A stretch of DNA of 64,000 nucleotides from Rutidosis leptorrhynchoides (lineage: Eukaryota; Streptophyta; Magnoliopsida; Asterales; Asteraceae). The DNA is taken from NCBI RefSeq assembly GCF_046630445.1, contig NC_092336.1:504509001-504573000 (forward strand), in the 5' to 3' direction. The position numbers were made by a program, and so were the translations under genes. The notes under the pieces are model-generated. The model had not been told where the DNA came from, did no database searches, and saw only the letters and a list, made by a program, of their open reading frames with translations. This document shows, piece by piece, positions 35,425 through 52,964 of this stretch (its first letter is position 1; every line of letters begins with the position of its first letter).

Positions 35425-38295
35425 TGTCATAACCCGACCTTAACCATAAGGACGAATACAATAACATATGATTTCATCGCGAGGTATTGACCTCTATATG
35501 CGATATTTTTCAAAAACTGCATTCGTTTTTACAATACAAACCATAGCTTTTATTACAAATACAAGGTTTAAACAACTTAATAATGATTATCGTTTAGCGA
35601 TAATCTTAGACTTACAACTTTACATGTGATAATAACAATACGACCTCCAACATATTTTACATTACAAATCCTCCGATATGCAGTTTTATTTTTGACACAA
35701 ATATGCATACTCAAGATCTTGCTTAAATTCAACACGTTGCAGCGGAAGCTTTTAGTTATCATCTGAGAATAAACATGCTTAAAACGTCAACATAAAGTTG
35801 GTGAGATATAGGTTTAATGCCGGCAGCGTTATGAATATAGACCACAAGATTTCATATATAAACGTTTTAATAAAAATATTCTAAGTTGTTGAGCACTTGA
35901 TAACCATACTTAACATTTAATCAACGTCGCATATTCCCTTTATTATGAAATCTTACTACACCGTACCAAGTGTAGTCACCGAAACGAAGTACTGTGCAAC
36001 CGTTGAATACTGGTCGTCCAGTCCGGTTGGGGTTGTCAGGCCCGATAGATCTATCAACAGGATTCGCGTTTACAATACCTCATGTAAATAGTAGTTACCA
36101 AGTTACAGGGAAGTATGCCAGTGGTACAACTCAACGTAGAATATATATTTTTAATCACTTGTGTCCATAACGTAAATCATAAAATGCATGTATTCTCATC
36201 CCGAAATATTTAGAGTTTAAAAGTGGGACTATATACTCACCTTTTCCTTGAAGGTATTTAACTCGACTTGGTCTCCGATAGATATCACGAACCTAACCAT
36301 ATATATGATATATCAACATATTTTCTTTTTAAGAAATAAACGTTTCATATATACACTTTTAATACTTTTAATAATTTCTTAGTCCGTAGTTAGCAGTCCG
36401 ATGTTAGTAGTCCACAATTAGTTGCAAAAAAAAAATAAAGACCCCATCGTATTCATGTTGATCGGAATTAATCTTGACCCACGGTACCGTGTTGTCAAAT
36501 GACGTGTTGCGTACATAAAGTACCGTGTTGTCAAATGACGTGTTGCGTACATACATGAGGTCTTATGATTAATCTTCTCGTGTTGTTTACGGGTGGTCCT
36601 GAAATATATAAAATTAAATCATGAGTAAATATATATGAAATATCATATTAATTAGGAAAGATATGATTTATTTAATTTTTCTCCAATTATTTTCGTTGTT
36701 AAACAAGCTTTGGATACCCGATCTTATTTTAGTCGTAGTTTCTTCGTTACAACTCCGTTTTTGTTGATTCAACTTGCCACTTCCTTGGATCGAGTCAAAT
36801 TTTAAGAATATGAACTGTAAATACCTTGGTTTACATTTGGAATCACAGGTTATAGTCCAAACTCTAGGTGAATCTTATGAAAGTAATCATTTTTGTCATA
36901 AAAACAACATTTAATGGTCATTTTTCTAAAAATACTTATACTTTGAATTAAACCATGAAATTTTTATGTTTTAACATATTCATAAGAAATATCATTTTTC
37001 CAGAACATGAACTTCTAATTCAAAGTTCAAGATGGTTTTTAATTATCCAACCCAAAACAGCCTCCGGTTACACTCCGACGACATAGATTCAGTTTTAAGG
37101 TGTTCTTTGTAAAAACAAGTTGTATCTTGTTAAATTAGCATATCATTATGATATATTACAAGTTTTGAAGTATTTTAAAAGTTAAGCTAGAAGGATCTAT
37201 TTAGTTTGCGAACAAATTTGAAATCATTCAAACTATGTTCTTGTTGTTAAAATTTTATATCACAAAATAAGATAGCTATATAAATATGAATCGAATAAAA
37301 TTATGAACAAGGTTACTACCTCAAGTTACTTGGACAAGATTGCTGTAAAAGATGAGTAAAATCCTAGAACCAAAAGAGTGGTGGAGTTGGATCAAAAGGT
37401 TGGAAGTAAACTTGTAAATTTGGAAGAATTTTTGAAGTGATCTTGGAAAGATTTTCTTATGATGTTTAAGTGTTGTTTTTGAAGCTAGATCTTCATGGTT
37501 GTTTGCTGAGATGTTTAAGGTGTTTAAGGCTCATGAATATGTGTGTGTTTAGCTAGGAAATGAAGGTAAAATATTGAATTAGAAATGGAATGGGGGGGAG
37601 GTCTTAAAAACGTGAAAATGGGGAACATGGACAAATTTTCATTTTGGTATTTTGTAAAATTAGTCATGCATACTTCCAATTCTAATTACCTAGCCTTAAG
37701 AGCATGAATAAGAGCTGAATAGATGTTGATTTGACATGTATATACCAATAGTAAATACATCTAGAAGATGGGTATGATACCGGTACATATACCCTAGGTA
37801 TACGTATAGAAATCTTTGAGAAAACGGAACGAGGATTCAAATATAGCTATCTTTTGTAAATATACTTATATTGTTTTATGTATGTAAGCCCTTTAAAAGT
37901 GATTAAATACATATCTATATGATGCATGTATAAGTATTATAGATTATAAGTATTTATGTCAAAGAACGTTACGTATAGTTATCGTTTTGAAAACTTAAGT
38001 TAGTAGTTTCAAAATATACCTACAACTCATTGTTATTAGTACACAATGAGATGTTAAACATCCTTAGATCATGTTAAATATATATAGATACATATATATA
38101 CCCAGACGTATAATTATCGTATGTTATATAGTTCGTGATATCATCGGTCAAATTGGACTGTCAAACGTTGTGTAAAACTCTTTTCAAAAACATAAATCTC
38201 AACAATTTAGATTGCTTATCATGTTGGTAAGGTTTAATTTATGTAAATATTAATCTTATATGCAATAAACGATCGGAAAAATTCGGGTCGTTACA
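35425..38295 (-). mobile_element. Solo LTR E inserted in D's integrase
   Basis: A 2871-bp LTR with TGTAACGACCCGAA...TTATGACA termini on the minus strand is flanked by a perfect 5-bp duplication GTGTC (35420-35424 and 38296-38300). There is no internal region, so the two LTRs of an insertion recombined. Short stretches match A's LTR, for example around the ATAGACCACAAGATTTCATAT block, so E is a cousin of A. It contains two tandem copies of a ~38-bp unit (about 36480-36554). No gene is seen. Confidence 0.9.
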
Positions 38296-38300
38296 GTGTC

Positions 38301-38908
38301 GAACCCCGATTTGTTGGGGTGAAGTGGGTCAAAAGGAAGTCAGGAGCACCGACTTGGTACTAGAGACAAATAGTAAAATAGAATTGATTCGGGCTCGTTT
38401 GAAAGCGGCGCAAGATAGACAAAATTCTTACGTGGATAAGTGTAAACGACCGATCAAATTTGAAGAAGGCGATATGATGATGCTTAAGGTTTCGCCATGG
38501 AAGGGTATTATACGGTTCCGAAAACGAGGGAAACTTGCTCCCCGATTTATTGGGCCATTTAAAATTTAGCTCGGGTTGGTGAAGTTGCCTATCGTTTGGA
38601 ATTACCCGAAGAGCTTGCGGGGATCCATAATACATTTCATGTTTTCCATCTCCGTAAGTGTCTTGCGGATGATTCTTCATTGGTGCCATTAGAAGAGATT
38701 GAGCTAAACAACATATTAGAGTATGTGGAAGAGCCAATTGCTATACTCGATGAAAAGGTGAAAATGTTAGAAGCAAAGAAGTGAGGACTTTTAAAGTTCA
38801 ATGGCGTCGTAGTAAAGGTTCCGAGTTTACATGGGAATTCGAAGAGTTTGTATTGGTGTATCTCCCGGGTTGTCATGCGGCTTGGATCGCGAGAGCGCGC
38901 TCCAATTC
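38301..38908 (+). pseudogene. C-terminal part of element D integrase
   Basis: This continues the integrase frame after E: the segment KVSPWKGIIRFRKRGKLAPRFIGPF, interrupted by a stop near 38569. HNTFHVFHLRKCL and a chromovirus-type ending (EEPIAILDEKVK, then in another frame GSEFTWEFEEF) follow. Frameshifts are present around 38569 and 38784. Confidence 0.75.
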
Positions 38909-38922
38909 AAGTGGGGGAGAGT
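38909..38922 (+). other. Polypurine tract of element D
   Basis: AAGTGGGGGAGAGT directly precedes the 3' LTR start at 38923. Confidence 0.75.
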
Positions 38923-39033
38923 TGTAACATCCCTTTTTCATACATGTTCTAAGGTACGTATTTTATCTTAAGGACGTTTACTTTTGGGTGTATAGATGAT
39001 TAAATAATATGAAGTTTTAGTTTGTAGTACACG

Positions 39034-39159
<126 letters not shown>

Positions 39160-40533
39160 TTGAGGATGTATACGTGTATGGGTATATGCATGGTTTAAGA
39201 TGTGTCAAGTCGTGAGAGACCTTGTGGTGAAGCCTAGATGTATATATGATACATGAATTTAGTATACGAATCGTGTAATCTATAGTTGGAACAATTTGGC
39301 GAAAAATGGTCAGATGCCGCCCACGGTCGCCCCGCGGAGCCTGGGGCCGCGTCGCGAGTATACAAGGGAATCAAGTTCAGGTGGCTCATTTGACAGCTCG
39401 AAAATTGTGTACAATGCCGCGCCGCGAGGAGTTAGGGTCGCGCCGCGACACTCCTGTGAATCTGGTCCGAAATTCAGTTTTTAAAAGGGGTATTTTCGTC
39501 TTTTCACGTGTGAATCAGATTGAGACTTTAAATCTCAGCCACATAGCTGATTTTCTTCATTTCTTTTCCATTTTCTTTCTCCCTTTTCTCTCAAAACTTA
39601 AAACCCTCTTAGATTCAAAGTTAGATTTGAAGGTGAAGTTTTGTGATTCGATCTTTGGAGCAAGAAGGAAATTTGTTCTCCTCGTTCTTAGCTACGATTT
39701 GATAGTGGTGGTAAGTGTTAATTCCGAGTTTTAACTTTTAGTTGATTTAGGACTAGTGATTTGTTTATGAGTTTGTTGTAAGACCTATTTTAGGGTTAAA
39801 TGGGCGATTTTTGGGGTAAAATGTTTGAATGGAAACCCTAAGGTTTACAATCTAGGGTTTGGCCATGAAACTTGAAGTTTGTAGGGTTGTTTGGGTTGTT
39901 GGATCACTAACACACTCATGTGTTAGTGAAGGATTTGTTGTTGATGTTAAGGGTTGACTTGAAATGGGTCAAATGGGTAAGTTTGACCTAGTGGGTTGAA
40001 TTGTATTGATGGAGGTCTTAGAGTCATAATCACTAGCTTTTAGTGATTAGTTGTGAGTTTGACCTTGACTTAGTGATTCTAGTGCAAATGGGTCATAAAT
40101 AGCCTTTTGGGTCATAAATGCACTAGTGTGGTTAGTTGGTGAATAGTCCAACTTGTTTAGTGAATTAATTGGGCATTTAATTGTATTAGGTGACTTCCTT
40201 TGAAGGTCGCAAGTTTATTGTTGGAATCTCACAAGGACGACAAGGTGAGTGGAATATTTATGTATGTATATGATTTATTTGCTAGTATTAATTGTGCACA
40301 TAGCCGTGTTTGTGCACATGGTTGTGAGTAATAGCCGTGTTTTACTCACACGTTGATCAAGTGATGCCATAGTCGTTTTTGAAACACTTGGGGGTGATGC
40401 CATAGCCGTTTTTGGAACTCCTCGGGGGTTAGCATACCATAGCCGTTTTTGAGAGCTAACGGTTGTTATGAACACCGATGACTTGTTCGCGAGGTCATTC
40501 CCTTACGATTATTAGTTAACCATGGTTTATACT

Positions 40534-42303
40534 TGTGACACCGCTAAATTTTTTTTTTTTTTTTTTTTATATACGTGGCGGAAGCATTCATTTATTAATT
40601 ACATAATAAACATTAACTATTGTTAATACAACCAGTGTCACGTGTCATTACAGAATACTTGTTTATATGGAGAAAACGTATTTACAATACATTTACAAAG
40701 TATCACTATTTAAACAAAACAAGACAACATCAGAGTTGACTCCTGTCAAACATAACATCATCATGCCCGTCTTCTCCCAAAAGCACAATCTACAAAAGCT
40801 AACAACCTGCAGGGAGGAGATGGAGGGGAATTAGCACGAAGCTAAGTGAGTACGACTAACTACAGGCCATAGCATACAAAAGCGTTATACTAATCATGTC
40901 ACAATAGTCTAACATACAAACATCACCCAAGTGCCGTCTACAGAGACTCTGGCGGCTCGGCCAAACCATTAACCATCAGCTGATCGGACTGGGGCTTACC
41001 AGAAGTTCCTCCACCACCGTATGTATATACATAATCCACACACGACGGACACGTCATTCACATATTTATACACCACGGCTGTCTAGGCTACCACAGAGGA
41101 ACCCAACCCGCAGGTTGACCTCTCCTACCGAGGCTACCACACAATAGGGATGCACCGGGCTCCAGCAGACAAGCATCAACTAACATGCAGTCATCACAAG
41201 TACTAACTAACCACAATAATAAGTATATCTAACAAGCATGGCAATCATAATATAACATGCTTCTATATACTATATTCTCCAGTTAGTCCCACTCAACAAA
41301 TACCAGCAAACGAGAAGGTATTCAGCTATCTAATCACTGAACCTTCTCTTTCTCTTTTTCTCCTGAGAAAAACATATCCACAAGTTAGTTTCTGTTCGTT
41401 AACATCAAATAACACAATATATTAATTTTTGTATCAAAAAACTGTCCGCTAAAATTTTTTGCTTAACACTTATTTGGCACATTCCCAATCGGTCGACTTA
41501 TTTGGTATTTCCACAATCGGCCGGAAGTCAAACTCAGTCGGTCGGTTCACTCGCCAGTCGGTCGGTTGTCTGTCAATCGGTCGGTCCACTACCTCAGTCG
41601 GTCGACTGTCAACCGACAGTCGGCCGACTGTGTTCATCATCTGCAGATTCTGAACACAACCTACGGACTTCAAGCTAAATTCACCAAAACTCGATCTAGA
41701 GCTCGTTTTCGACACCAAAACTTACCATAACTCAATAACTACAAGTTATAGACTATAAACCCACAAAGTTTTGACCATAACAACATCAAATCCATGGATT
41801 TTGACACAAAATCAAGCTTTTGAACAAATATACTTAAAACACCATTTTAACACTAAATTGATCATGAAAGCTCATGATTCATACCTTAAAAGAATTAGTA
41901 GAGTGTAAAGAACATGATTTCAAGACCAATTCGAGCTCAAGATCAACAATGAGGAATAGGGTTTGATTAGGTGAAAGGGATGAAGAACGGGTGTGGTTTG
42001 GGAAGAGTCTGGAAAATGCAAGAAAGTGGACAGCACTAGCCATCTAAAGTGGGTTAAAATCCCACACTGTGTGACACACGGGTATTTATTAGTTATCTGA
42101 TATCTTTTGTATATCATTTGGCAACCCAAACGGAGTCCAAATTAAATAAACAAACCTGTTTTGTGACCCTTGTCACGAACTGGTCATTACCACATCATTA
42201 AATAATAATAAATATTAAATAAAAATAAAAGCATATAGTAACACAATACTAACTTAAGGACAATCTAGTAATCTTACATCTAGGCCCGATTGAGGATGTT
42301 ACA
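40534..42303 (-). mobile_element. Solo LTR F inside D's 3' LTR
   Basis: A 1770-bp LTR with TGTAACATCC...GGTGTCACA termini on the minus strand. It is flanked by the perfect 5-bp duplication ATACT (40529-40533 and 42304-42308). The surrounding sequence is continuous with the uninterrupted 5' LTR around 21045. It carries the CAGTCGGTCGGT cassette at about 41485-41635. No internal region is present. Confidence 0.9.
41485..41635. repeat. CG palindromic cassette in solo LTR F
   Basis: Repeated CAGTCGGTCGGT-type words include the perfect 16-bp palindrome ACAGTCGGCCGACTGT and CAGTCG-GT-CGACTG. They lie within an otherwise AT-rich LTR. Confidence 0.75.
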
Positions 42304-42869
42304 ATACTTGTTGTTGTTTAGCATTTCATTATTATTATGATTATTATGCTAGTGTTGATTGCTAGTCGTACGATTTGACGGTATTAGCTTTGATAAGGGA
42401 TGATATGCGATTATATACATTGCATGATGTTGTGGATGCGTGTAAGTAAATTGTATATGCATGTATATATTTATTCTACTCGCTAAGCTTTAGCTTACTC
42501 TCTCGTTGTTTACATTTTTAGATGCGGGCGCGGATCGTGGCAAGGGTAAAGTTGTAGACTAGGCTTTTCCTCTTTAGTGCCTAGTGGATGCTTTTGGAAG
42601 TTCGACCTAATGTTTGGGTAGTTTAACCCCAAACCATGCTCTGGTGATGTTTGGAACTTAAACTAATTGGTCGAAACTTATATTTTTGGGAAATGTAAAA
42701 TGGGTCTCGGTACCCGAATGTTGATGTAAACATTTAATTTAGTGTACGCGCCTTTTGGATTATGTAACAACTAATTATGATTTGATGGTTGATGTGCACA
42801 ACGACATGTTATATTTTTAAAAAAAAAAAATTTGTACGTTTTCTTAATATAACGGGTTGGGTCGTTACA

Positions 42870-44110
42870 TCGATGCTACCATCCGTGAAAGCATAACCAA
42901 AAATAAGATTGCAAAGATTAGACAATTCACTTGCGGTTCTATCCGTCGATTCTCTTGATCAATCCCACTTCCAAATCAAGTCCCGATTAATAATTTCCAC
43001 ACGGTCTTTGACAGCCGCATCCTTCCTGTTTTCCAATCTGTGAAGCCTCGCGAATGTGTTCTTCACCTTTTTTTTGCCCGATCCAGTCTTCGTCCCAAAA
43101 TGCTGTTGAAACGAACTGATTAATGAAAGTGCCAGCTCTTGTATCTCGTGATTTGCCAAAAGAATAGAACGCTAAATAGTTGGTTTTGAGGCACGAATTA
43201 TTTCGTCCCCCAATTCCAAACCGCCACACGAACCATAAATACTTTGAATAATTTTGACCCAAAGGGAGTTGACTTCGGTTTTAAACCTTCATCACCATTT
43301 TTCTAATAAAGCCTAATTTTTATTTTTTAAAGAACCAATATTTAACCAACCCCCCCCCCCCCCCCCCCCCCCGGTCGTTATCGTAAGAAGAGATAACATT
43401 TCCCCATTTAACCCATAAAATTTTAGTACTTGAATCTGCCCCGCCCCAAAAGAACATACGCCTCACACTCTCAAGTATTTTTAGCACACACGGCGGGGCA
43501 TGAAAGAGTGATAAATAATACAATGGTAGAATATTAAGGATCGATTTTATAAGAACTAATCTTCCACCAAATGACAACTTTCGCATTTTCCAACTTAACA
43601 ATCTATCTTTGATCTTGTCCATAACCGGGTTCCAACTATGTAATTTATTAATTCTCATGCAACTTGGTAGTCCTAAGTAAGTAAACGGGAAGGTGGCAAC
43701 TTGACAACCCAAATGATATGCCATGTTTTGCACATCAAGATTGTTCACCCCAATACCATATAGGTAACTTTTGTGGAAGTTAGCTTTTAAACCCGAAGCT
43801 AGTTCAAAGCATTTAAGGAGATTTTGTAGGTTATGTGCATTCATACGATTCCATTTACCGAGGAATATGGTATCATCCGCATACTGTAGATGTGATACAA
43901 CAACTTTGTCACTTCCTACTTCAATGCCTTCAAATAACCCTCTTTCAGTAGCCGATTTGTTATGATGTTTAAACCTTCTGCCGCAGTTATGAATAAGAAA
44001 GGTGACAAATGGTCCCTTTGTCGAATACCTCGGCCTAGAGAAAACTGATTAGTATGAGAGTCGTTGACTAGCAACGAGATAGTAGCGGATTTCAAACATG
44101 ATAATATCCA
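42870..44110 (-). pseudogene. Decayed L1-type LINE reverse transcriptase
   Basis: On the minus strand, starting near 44100, one reads NDSHTNQFSLGRGIRQ followed by LSPFLF. HLQYADDTIFLG follows at about 43860-43895, the catalytic YADD box. At 43844-43400 the plant LINE motif series FELASGLKANFHKS, TFPFTYLGLP and LLSWKMRKLSFGGRLVLIKS appears, then FFWGG. Further pieces down to 42870 (LWVK-IIQSIYGSCGG and FWDEDW-like) are in shifted frames. A poly-C run at 43350-43372 interrupts the frame. Element D inserted here, so the LINE is older than D. Confidence 0.8.
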
Positions 44111-44700
44111 AAGAATGGACTATCTGGTACATCATTTGGATAACCCGTAATCAAAAGGTATGTAATAATAAATGTTGGTGTGGGTCGATAGTTTTAAACG
44201 AGGTACAACTTAAGAGTTTCGAATAGATATCTTGCCGATTGCAGAAGACAAAACTATATTGGCTACAATGGTTATCGGCTCCTTATGTGTATATTCAATA
44301 GTACATAAAGTGTTTATATGTTGAGTTAATATTATATTAGTGTATAATTTGTTATAAATAGTTGATCTTGTGATTTATTGTACATATCTGATTCTTATCT
44401 TAATAAAATTGCAGCTCTTCGAAAAAAGATACTAGTTTTTTGCCAGGCAAATCTCTAACACTTAGTCGTATAACAAACGGTGATGATAAATTCATTCACT
44501 AAATTGATAGATTCACTTAAAATATTTAAGATATTCTTAAATGATGTATTGTATAAATTTAATGTTAAAATTTATTTGAGGGTATTATTGAAAGATAGTA
44601 TGAAATGACCATAAATATTCTTAGGTGTGTAGAGACCCTCTATGTAGTTGTCTATCTAGGGTGAAAGATCTACATCTTTCCCCATAGCCCTGGGCTGTGT
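44111..44700. other. AT-rich spacer without recognisable gene
   Basis: No ORF of note. The stretch 44552-44606 is repeated with small changes at 45645-45701, on the other side of the MITE cluster. Confidence 0.5.
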
Positions 44701-45625
44701 CTCGATCTCCTTGGATGAAACTAGCTGGAGCTTATAGGTCAGGGGTATGTTTGGCACACAAGCTTCTAGGAGCTTAAGCTTATTTTTTTCATAAGCTCCA
44801 GCTTCTAGCCTTGTTTGGTAGAAAAATATTTCATAGCTTGGGTGTGTTTGGATGAAATTAGCTGGAGCTGGAGCTGGAACTTATGGGCTAGAGCTGGAGC
44901 TGAAGTTTATTTTTAAAGCTGGTAACTGGAGCTTATTATTTTTTATAAGTGTTTGATAAACTAACTAGAGCTTATTTTCTAGTTCATAAGCTCAACTTTT
45001 TTTCATAAGCTACTAGAAGTAGCTTATTTTTTTAGAGCTTATGATTTTTATAAGCTCTACTTTTTATGTTTACCAAACAAAGCTAATTACTGGAGCTTAT
45101 TAAAATCATAAGCTCAAGCTCCCATAAGCTCTCATAAGCTCACATAAGCTCTTGCGCCAAATACACTCCTTATAAAAAAATAAGCTCTGTAAAAATAAGC
45201 TACTTGAAGTAGCTTATGAAAATAAGTTGGGAAGCTTTTGGAAGTAAAAGTACATTATTAGCCCCTAAATCATTATTTATCATTTATTTTTTGTTCTTTA
45301 TGTCATTTTACATACATAAGCTCCAGTTACTTTATCAAACACTTATAAAATATAAGTTTCAGCTTTTAGCTTAAAAAATAAGCTCCAGATTTCAGCTCCA
45401 GCTACAAGTTAGTTTTATCCCAACACACCCTAGAGTTGGAGCTTATTTTTTAAGCAGGTAGCTGAAGCTTATTAATTTCTATAAGTGTTTGGTAAACTAG
45501 TTGTAGTTTATTTTTCAGTTCATAAGCTTTATTTTTTTTATAAGTTAGTTATATTATAAAGTCTAAGTTTTTATAAGCTCTCATAAACTCTAATAAGCTG
45601 TTTGTTAAACACTCTTTTAAATAAT
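44700..45625. mobile_element. Nested foldback MITEs rich in AGCTTAT/ATAAGCT
   Basis: The inner unit at 44840-45430 (591 bp) has long imperfect terminal inverted repeats starting GGGTGTGTTTGGAT at the left. The right end is the complement of GGGTGTGTTGGGATAAAA. Its interior is saturated with ATAAGCT and AGCTTAT. Similar sequence outside it (about 44700-44839 and 45431-45625) suggests it inserted into a related element. No transposase is present. The termini look hAT-like, but I found no convincing target duplication. Confidence 0.65.
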
Positions 45626-45879
45626 AATATAATATAATGTTTTCTATAAATTTAATGTTAAATTTATTTATTTGAGGGTAGTATTGGAAGATATTATGAA
45701 ACTAGATTGTTTTGAAAATTTCACTGCCCTTTAAGAAACGAAATTGTATTTTTAAATCAACTATTACAACAAGTAACCCTAAATTTAACACCATTAACCC
45801 AAGAATAACAATAACAAAATTCCTTAAAAATTTGATCAACAATCAAAATTCAGATTTCAGAATCAAACAAGAAAGGAAG

Positions 45880-50012
<4,133 letters not shown>

Positions 50013-50350
50013 AGGGTTCACCTGATTCAAGCTGTTTTCCTTTAGAAAGTTGAGCTTTATTAACGACTATTCTTCAGTAGTTATCGTATTTTACAGAACC
50101 CTATCCAAAGATTATGACCATTTTTATCTGTTTATGAGGGGTAGACATGGTAGACTATTATGACCTGTATCTTTTGCACCGACGTCGTATAACAGATTTG
50201 TAGTTTATGTATTAATTGCTGTACTTTGACATGGGTGTCATATGGTCCATAGAGTAAGGCTTATGCATCTGTTTCTCTTTGTAAATGGCATTATCTAATA
50301 TGCCAAGTTGTATCCCTTTCTATTTCATTAAAATTTCTATTGGTCTTTCA
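50013..50350 (+). other. CFIS2 3' untranslated region (approximate end)
   Basis: AT-rich sequence follows the stop. The end is not certain; an ATTAAAA element at about 50327 is a plausible polyadenylation signal. A genomic run of about 11 A at 50350 follows. Confidence 0.4.
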
Positions 50351-51860
50351 AAAAAAAAAAAGGCTTCCTTTGTTTCATGACACCTTTTGTTCAATTATTC
50401 CTGTTGTCTGATCAATTGACTTAAATTTTTGATTGAAATGGGTCACATGAGATGAGCATAGCTGGTTAAAAATTGAAGTTGATTAGTGGGACAAGTACTC
50501 TTAGAATATACTGTTCAATAAATTGTACCGTGCATTCGCTGCAAAGGCCACCATCAAACCAACTCAGTTACGTGTTTGATGATACTTGATTGTTAGTTTG
50601 CAATTAGGCATCAAGATGAATAAAGCTTGAAGACATGAACCTTGAATCTTTTTTCTATGAAGTAATAGAATGTGTGATGCATATGCGAGTATGTTCATCT
50701 AACATATGATTTTGTTGAAATATACGAAGGTAACCAAAAATGTAGTTGAAATGAAATGATAGCTGGCATTGATCTTAAAGATGATGACAGTGACAATGTG
50801 CAAACCACAGTGGTTGCCTACGTGGACAACGTACGACCCCTCTTGGGCGTAGATTAAAAGAAAATTTGGGGCCTGGTTTGTGAATCAGCCAGTATTACAT
50901 CGCAACAAATCAACTATCCCTCAATTAACTTAATTATTTAACATTTTTTGTCTATTTTCACTTAACTATCAATCACATTTTATCACACCATATAACAGTT
51001 ACCACAACACACTCTCACAACAATACCATAGGAACTCTATTTCCTACATCACTTTTACGTCAACACAATTCCCTCATACAACACGACAATACTCACTTCA
51101 CCATAGGGAATAATCTAAAGTTTATGTAATTTACGTATAGGTTGGTCGATCTGGCAGATTTGGACACCTTGATATTACATATGAAGATCGTTTCAATTTA
51201 TGTTAGTTTTGTTTCTTTAGACTTCCATTAGTTTGTCGTTTTAAAGGGTATTTCATTCATAGGCATACTTTCTTTATATTTATCACGAGTATGCGAAGAA
51301 TCGAGCATGAACTGTGAACTAAGATTAAGCATATATATTACTCTATTTATTAAAAAAAACGGATAAAGATTCATGCTCAGGGCTTCGCGAGAAGAACGAG
51401 TATCTTCCATTTTTATTCTTTCTATTTATTTATGAACATGGTACATTCATCGATTTCTTTTAACTCTACCTGGGCCTATATGTACTCACTCGGTCACACC
51501 ATGTTATCTCGCGATAAATGTTTCCCGCCATTTCACTGGTCACCTGAAGACATCATACTAACAAGTTTGGTTTGAATTTGAGACTTCTAAAGAAAATAGG
51601 CCCGCAGCTACCATACTATATTGGAAGGGTTATATTGTTGGGGACTAAGCTATATATTAGGCCGTAGTTGAGGCTGTGCAAGTGGCTCGACCAGGGCTTC
51701 AAGATTTAGAGGCCTGTTTTAATACTAGTCAAAGTTACTGCTTAATATTTATTGTTCGAAAAACGTACTGTTGGTTGTCATGCTAGCTAACTTGTATCAC
51801 TTTCATGTTATCTTACTTCCCAAATTTCAATGTTGTGTTACATTGTTTTTTATTTATTTA
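50351..51860. other. Intergenic DNA without recognisable feature
   Basis: I see no coding region, terminal repeats or RNA gene here. It is AT-rich, with short frames lacking support. Confidence 0.5.
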
Positions 51861-51861
51861 T

Positions 51862-52320
51862 TTATTTTTTTTTTTTTTTTGCGAAAATATAATATATATA
51901 CATATAAATAGATCATAAAGATCAAGCAAATGATACAAGTTACATAATTGTTCAGTTTGTTCGTTATCAAAACTTAAACCTACAATCATTGACAAGTATA
52001 AATGAATATTGAAATGAAACTAAACAGCTCAAACATGCATCTTGAAGAAGCAAAAGCAGCTATAAACACCAACCAGCCGCACCCACGCACCCCTGCACCG
52101 CTGCATGTGACCCTAACCTATCAATATACACCCCCTAAGCCCGGCAAAACCCAGGAAGGCCCTCGACCCATCACCTTACCATCCCGACCCAAAGAGCAGC
52201 ACCCGAACTTCAACAAACCAAGCAACTCCACCCACCGTAAAACCCTAAAACACCCTCACCTGAAACCAATAAACCGAAACAGTCTCCAAATAAAAAGGTA
52301 AGCTCTCATGATGATTTAAT
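51862..52320 (-). mobile_element. Possible 5'-truncated retroposon (first copy)
   Basis: A poly-T run (poly-A on the minus strand) is followed by GCGAAAATATAA and a GATCATAAAGATCAA block, then a C-rich stretch. A similar head occurs at 52478. It has the layout of a LINE or SINE 3' end in reverse. The 99-codon proline-rich frame at 52002-52301 on the plus strand looks incidental. Confidence 0.35.
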
Positions 52321-52477
52321 TCTATAACAGAAGTCGACAAAACCTTGTTCTGCGGTATAACCAAAGAAGTACAAAATTATTAATGAGATATATGTATATG
52401 TTTTGGTACCGAGACATTTGGAGGCAAGAAAACATGCTATACGTTATCCATAGGGTCATGGATATACAATAAAATAA

Positions 52478-52790
52478 TAATATTTTTTTTTTTTTTTTTT
52501 TTTTTTGGCAAAAATAGTAGTAGTATATATATATATAAAGATCAAATGATCCTGAATTACAACATTATATAGTTCTAATGAACTGCGACATACACGTACA
52601 ATAGACTTCCAACCACTAGAGAGCTAAAAAACACGCACAACTACACAAAAACCACCGGAACTAAACATAAATATACACACACCCGACCCCAAACCCAAAC
52701 TCCGCTTCCAACACGCATCAAGAATCGCACTTCAGCCACGCCCACCGCTTACAATACAATAATTATCGTTCACTCCTTGACCACATTAAA
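52478..52790 (-). mobile_element. Possible 5'-truncated retroposon (second copy)
   Basis: It has a poly-T run, GGCAAAAATAGTAGTAG, an AAAGATCAAATGATC block, then a C-rich region with ACACAC and CCGACCCC. It resembles the unit at 51862. No clear target duplication was found. Confidence 0.35.
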
Positions 52791-52964
52791 TTCCTCTAAT
52801 GGGTCCCACACGCTGATATTGTAGTTGCTTGTTTGACTCCTTTGACTTACGTGGCTCCAATTATTCAAATGCTAAATATAGACAACATGTTCACATACAT
52901 TTCCAAAACTAAATTTTATATACTATATAATAATATATAATGTAATATATAGTGTTTTAATAAA

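Noticed and set aside
43350-43372. Poly-C run as a structural signal
   Set aside because: It lies within a decayed LINE frame and is most simply a homopolymer expansion or assembly artefact.
45712-45879. Upstream in-frame ATG of CFIS2
   Set aside because: The 56 added residues are low-complexity Asn/Ile/Thr-rich sequence, while the known family begins at the ATG at 45880.
52002-52301. 99-codon proline-rich ORF
   Set aside because: It lies in a stretch that looks like a reversed retroposon tail and has no recognisable domain or similar frame in the related copy at 52478.
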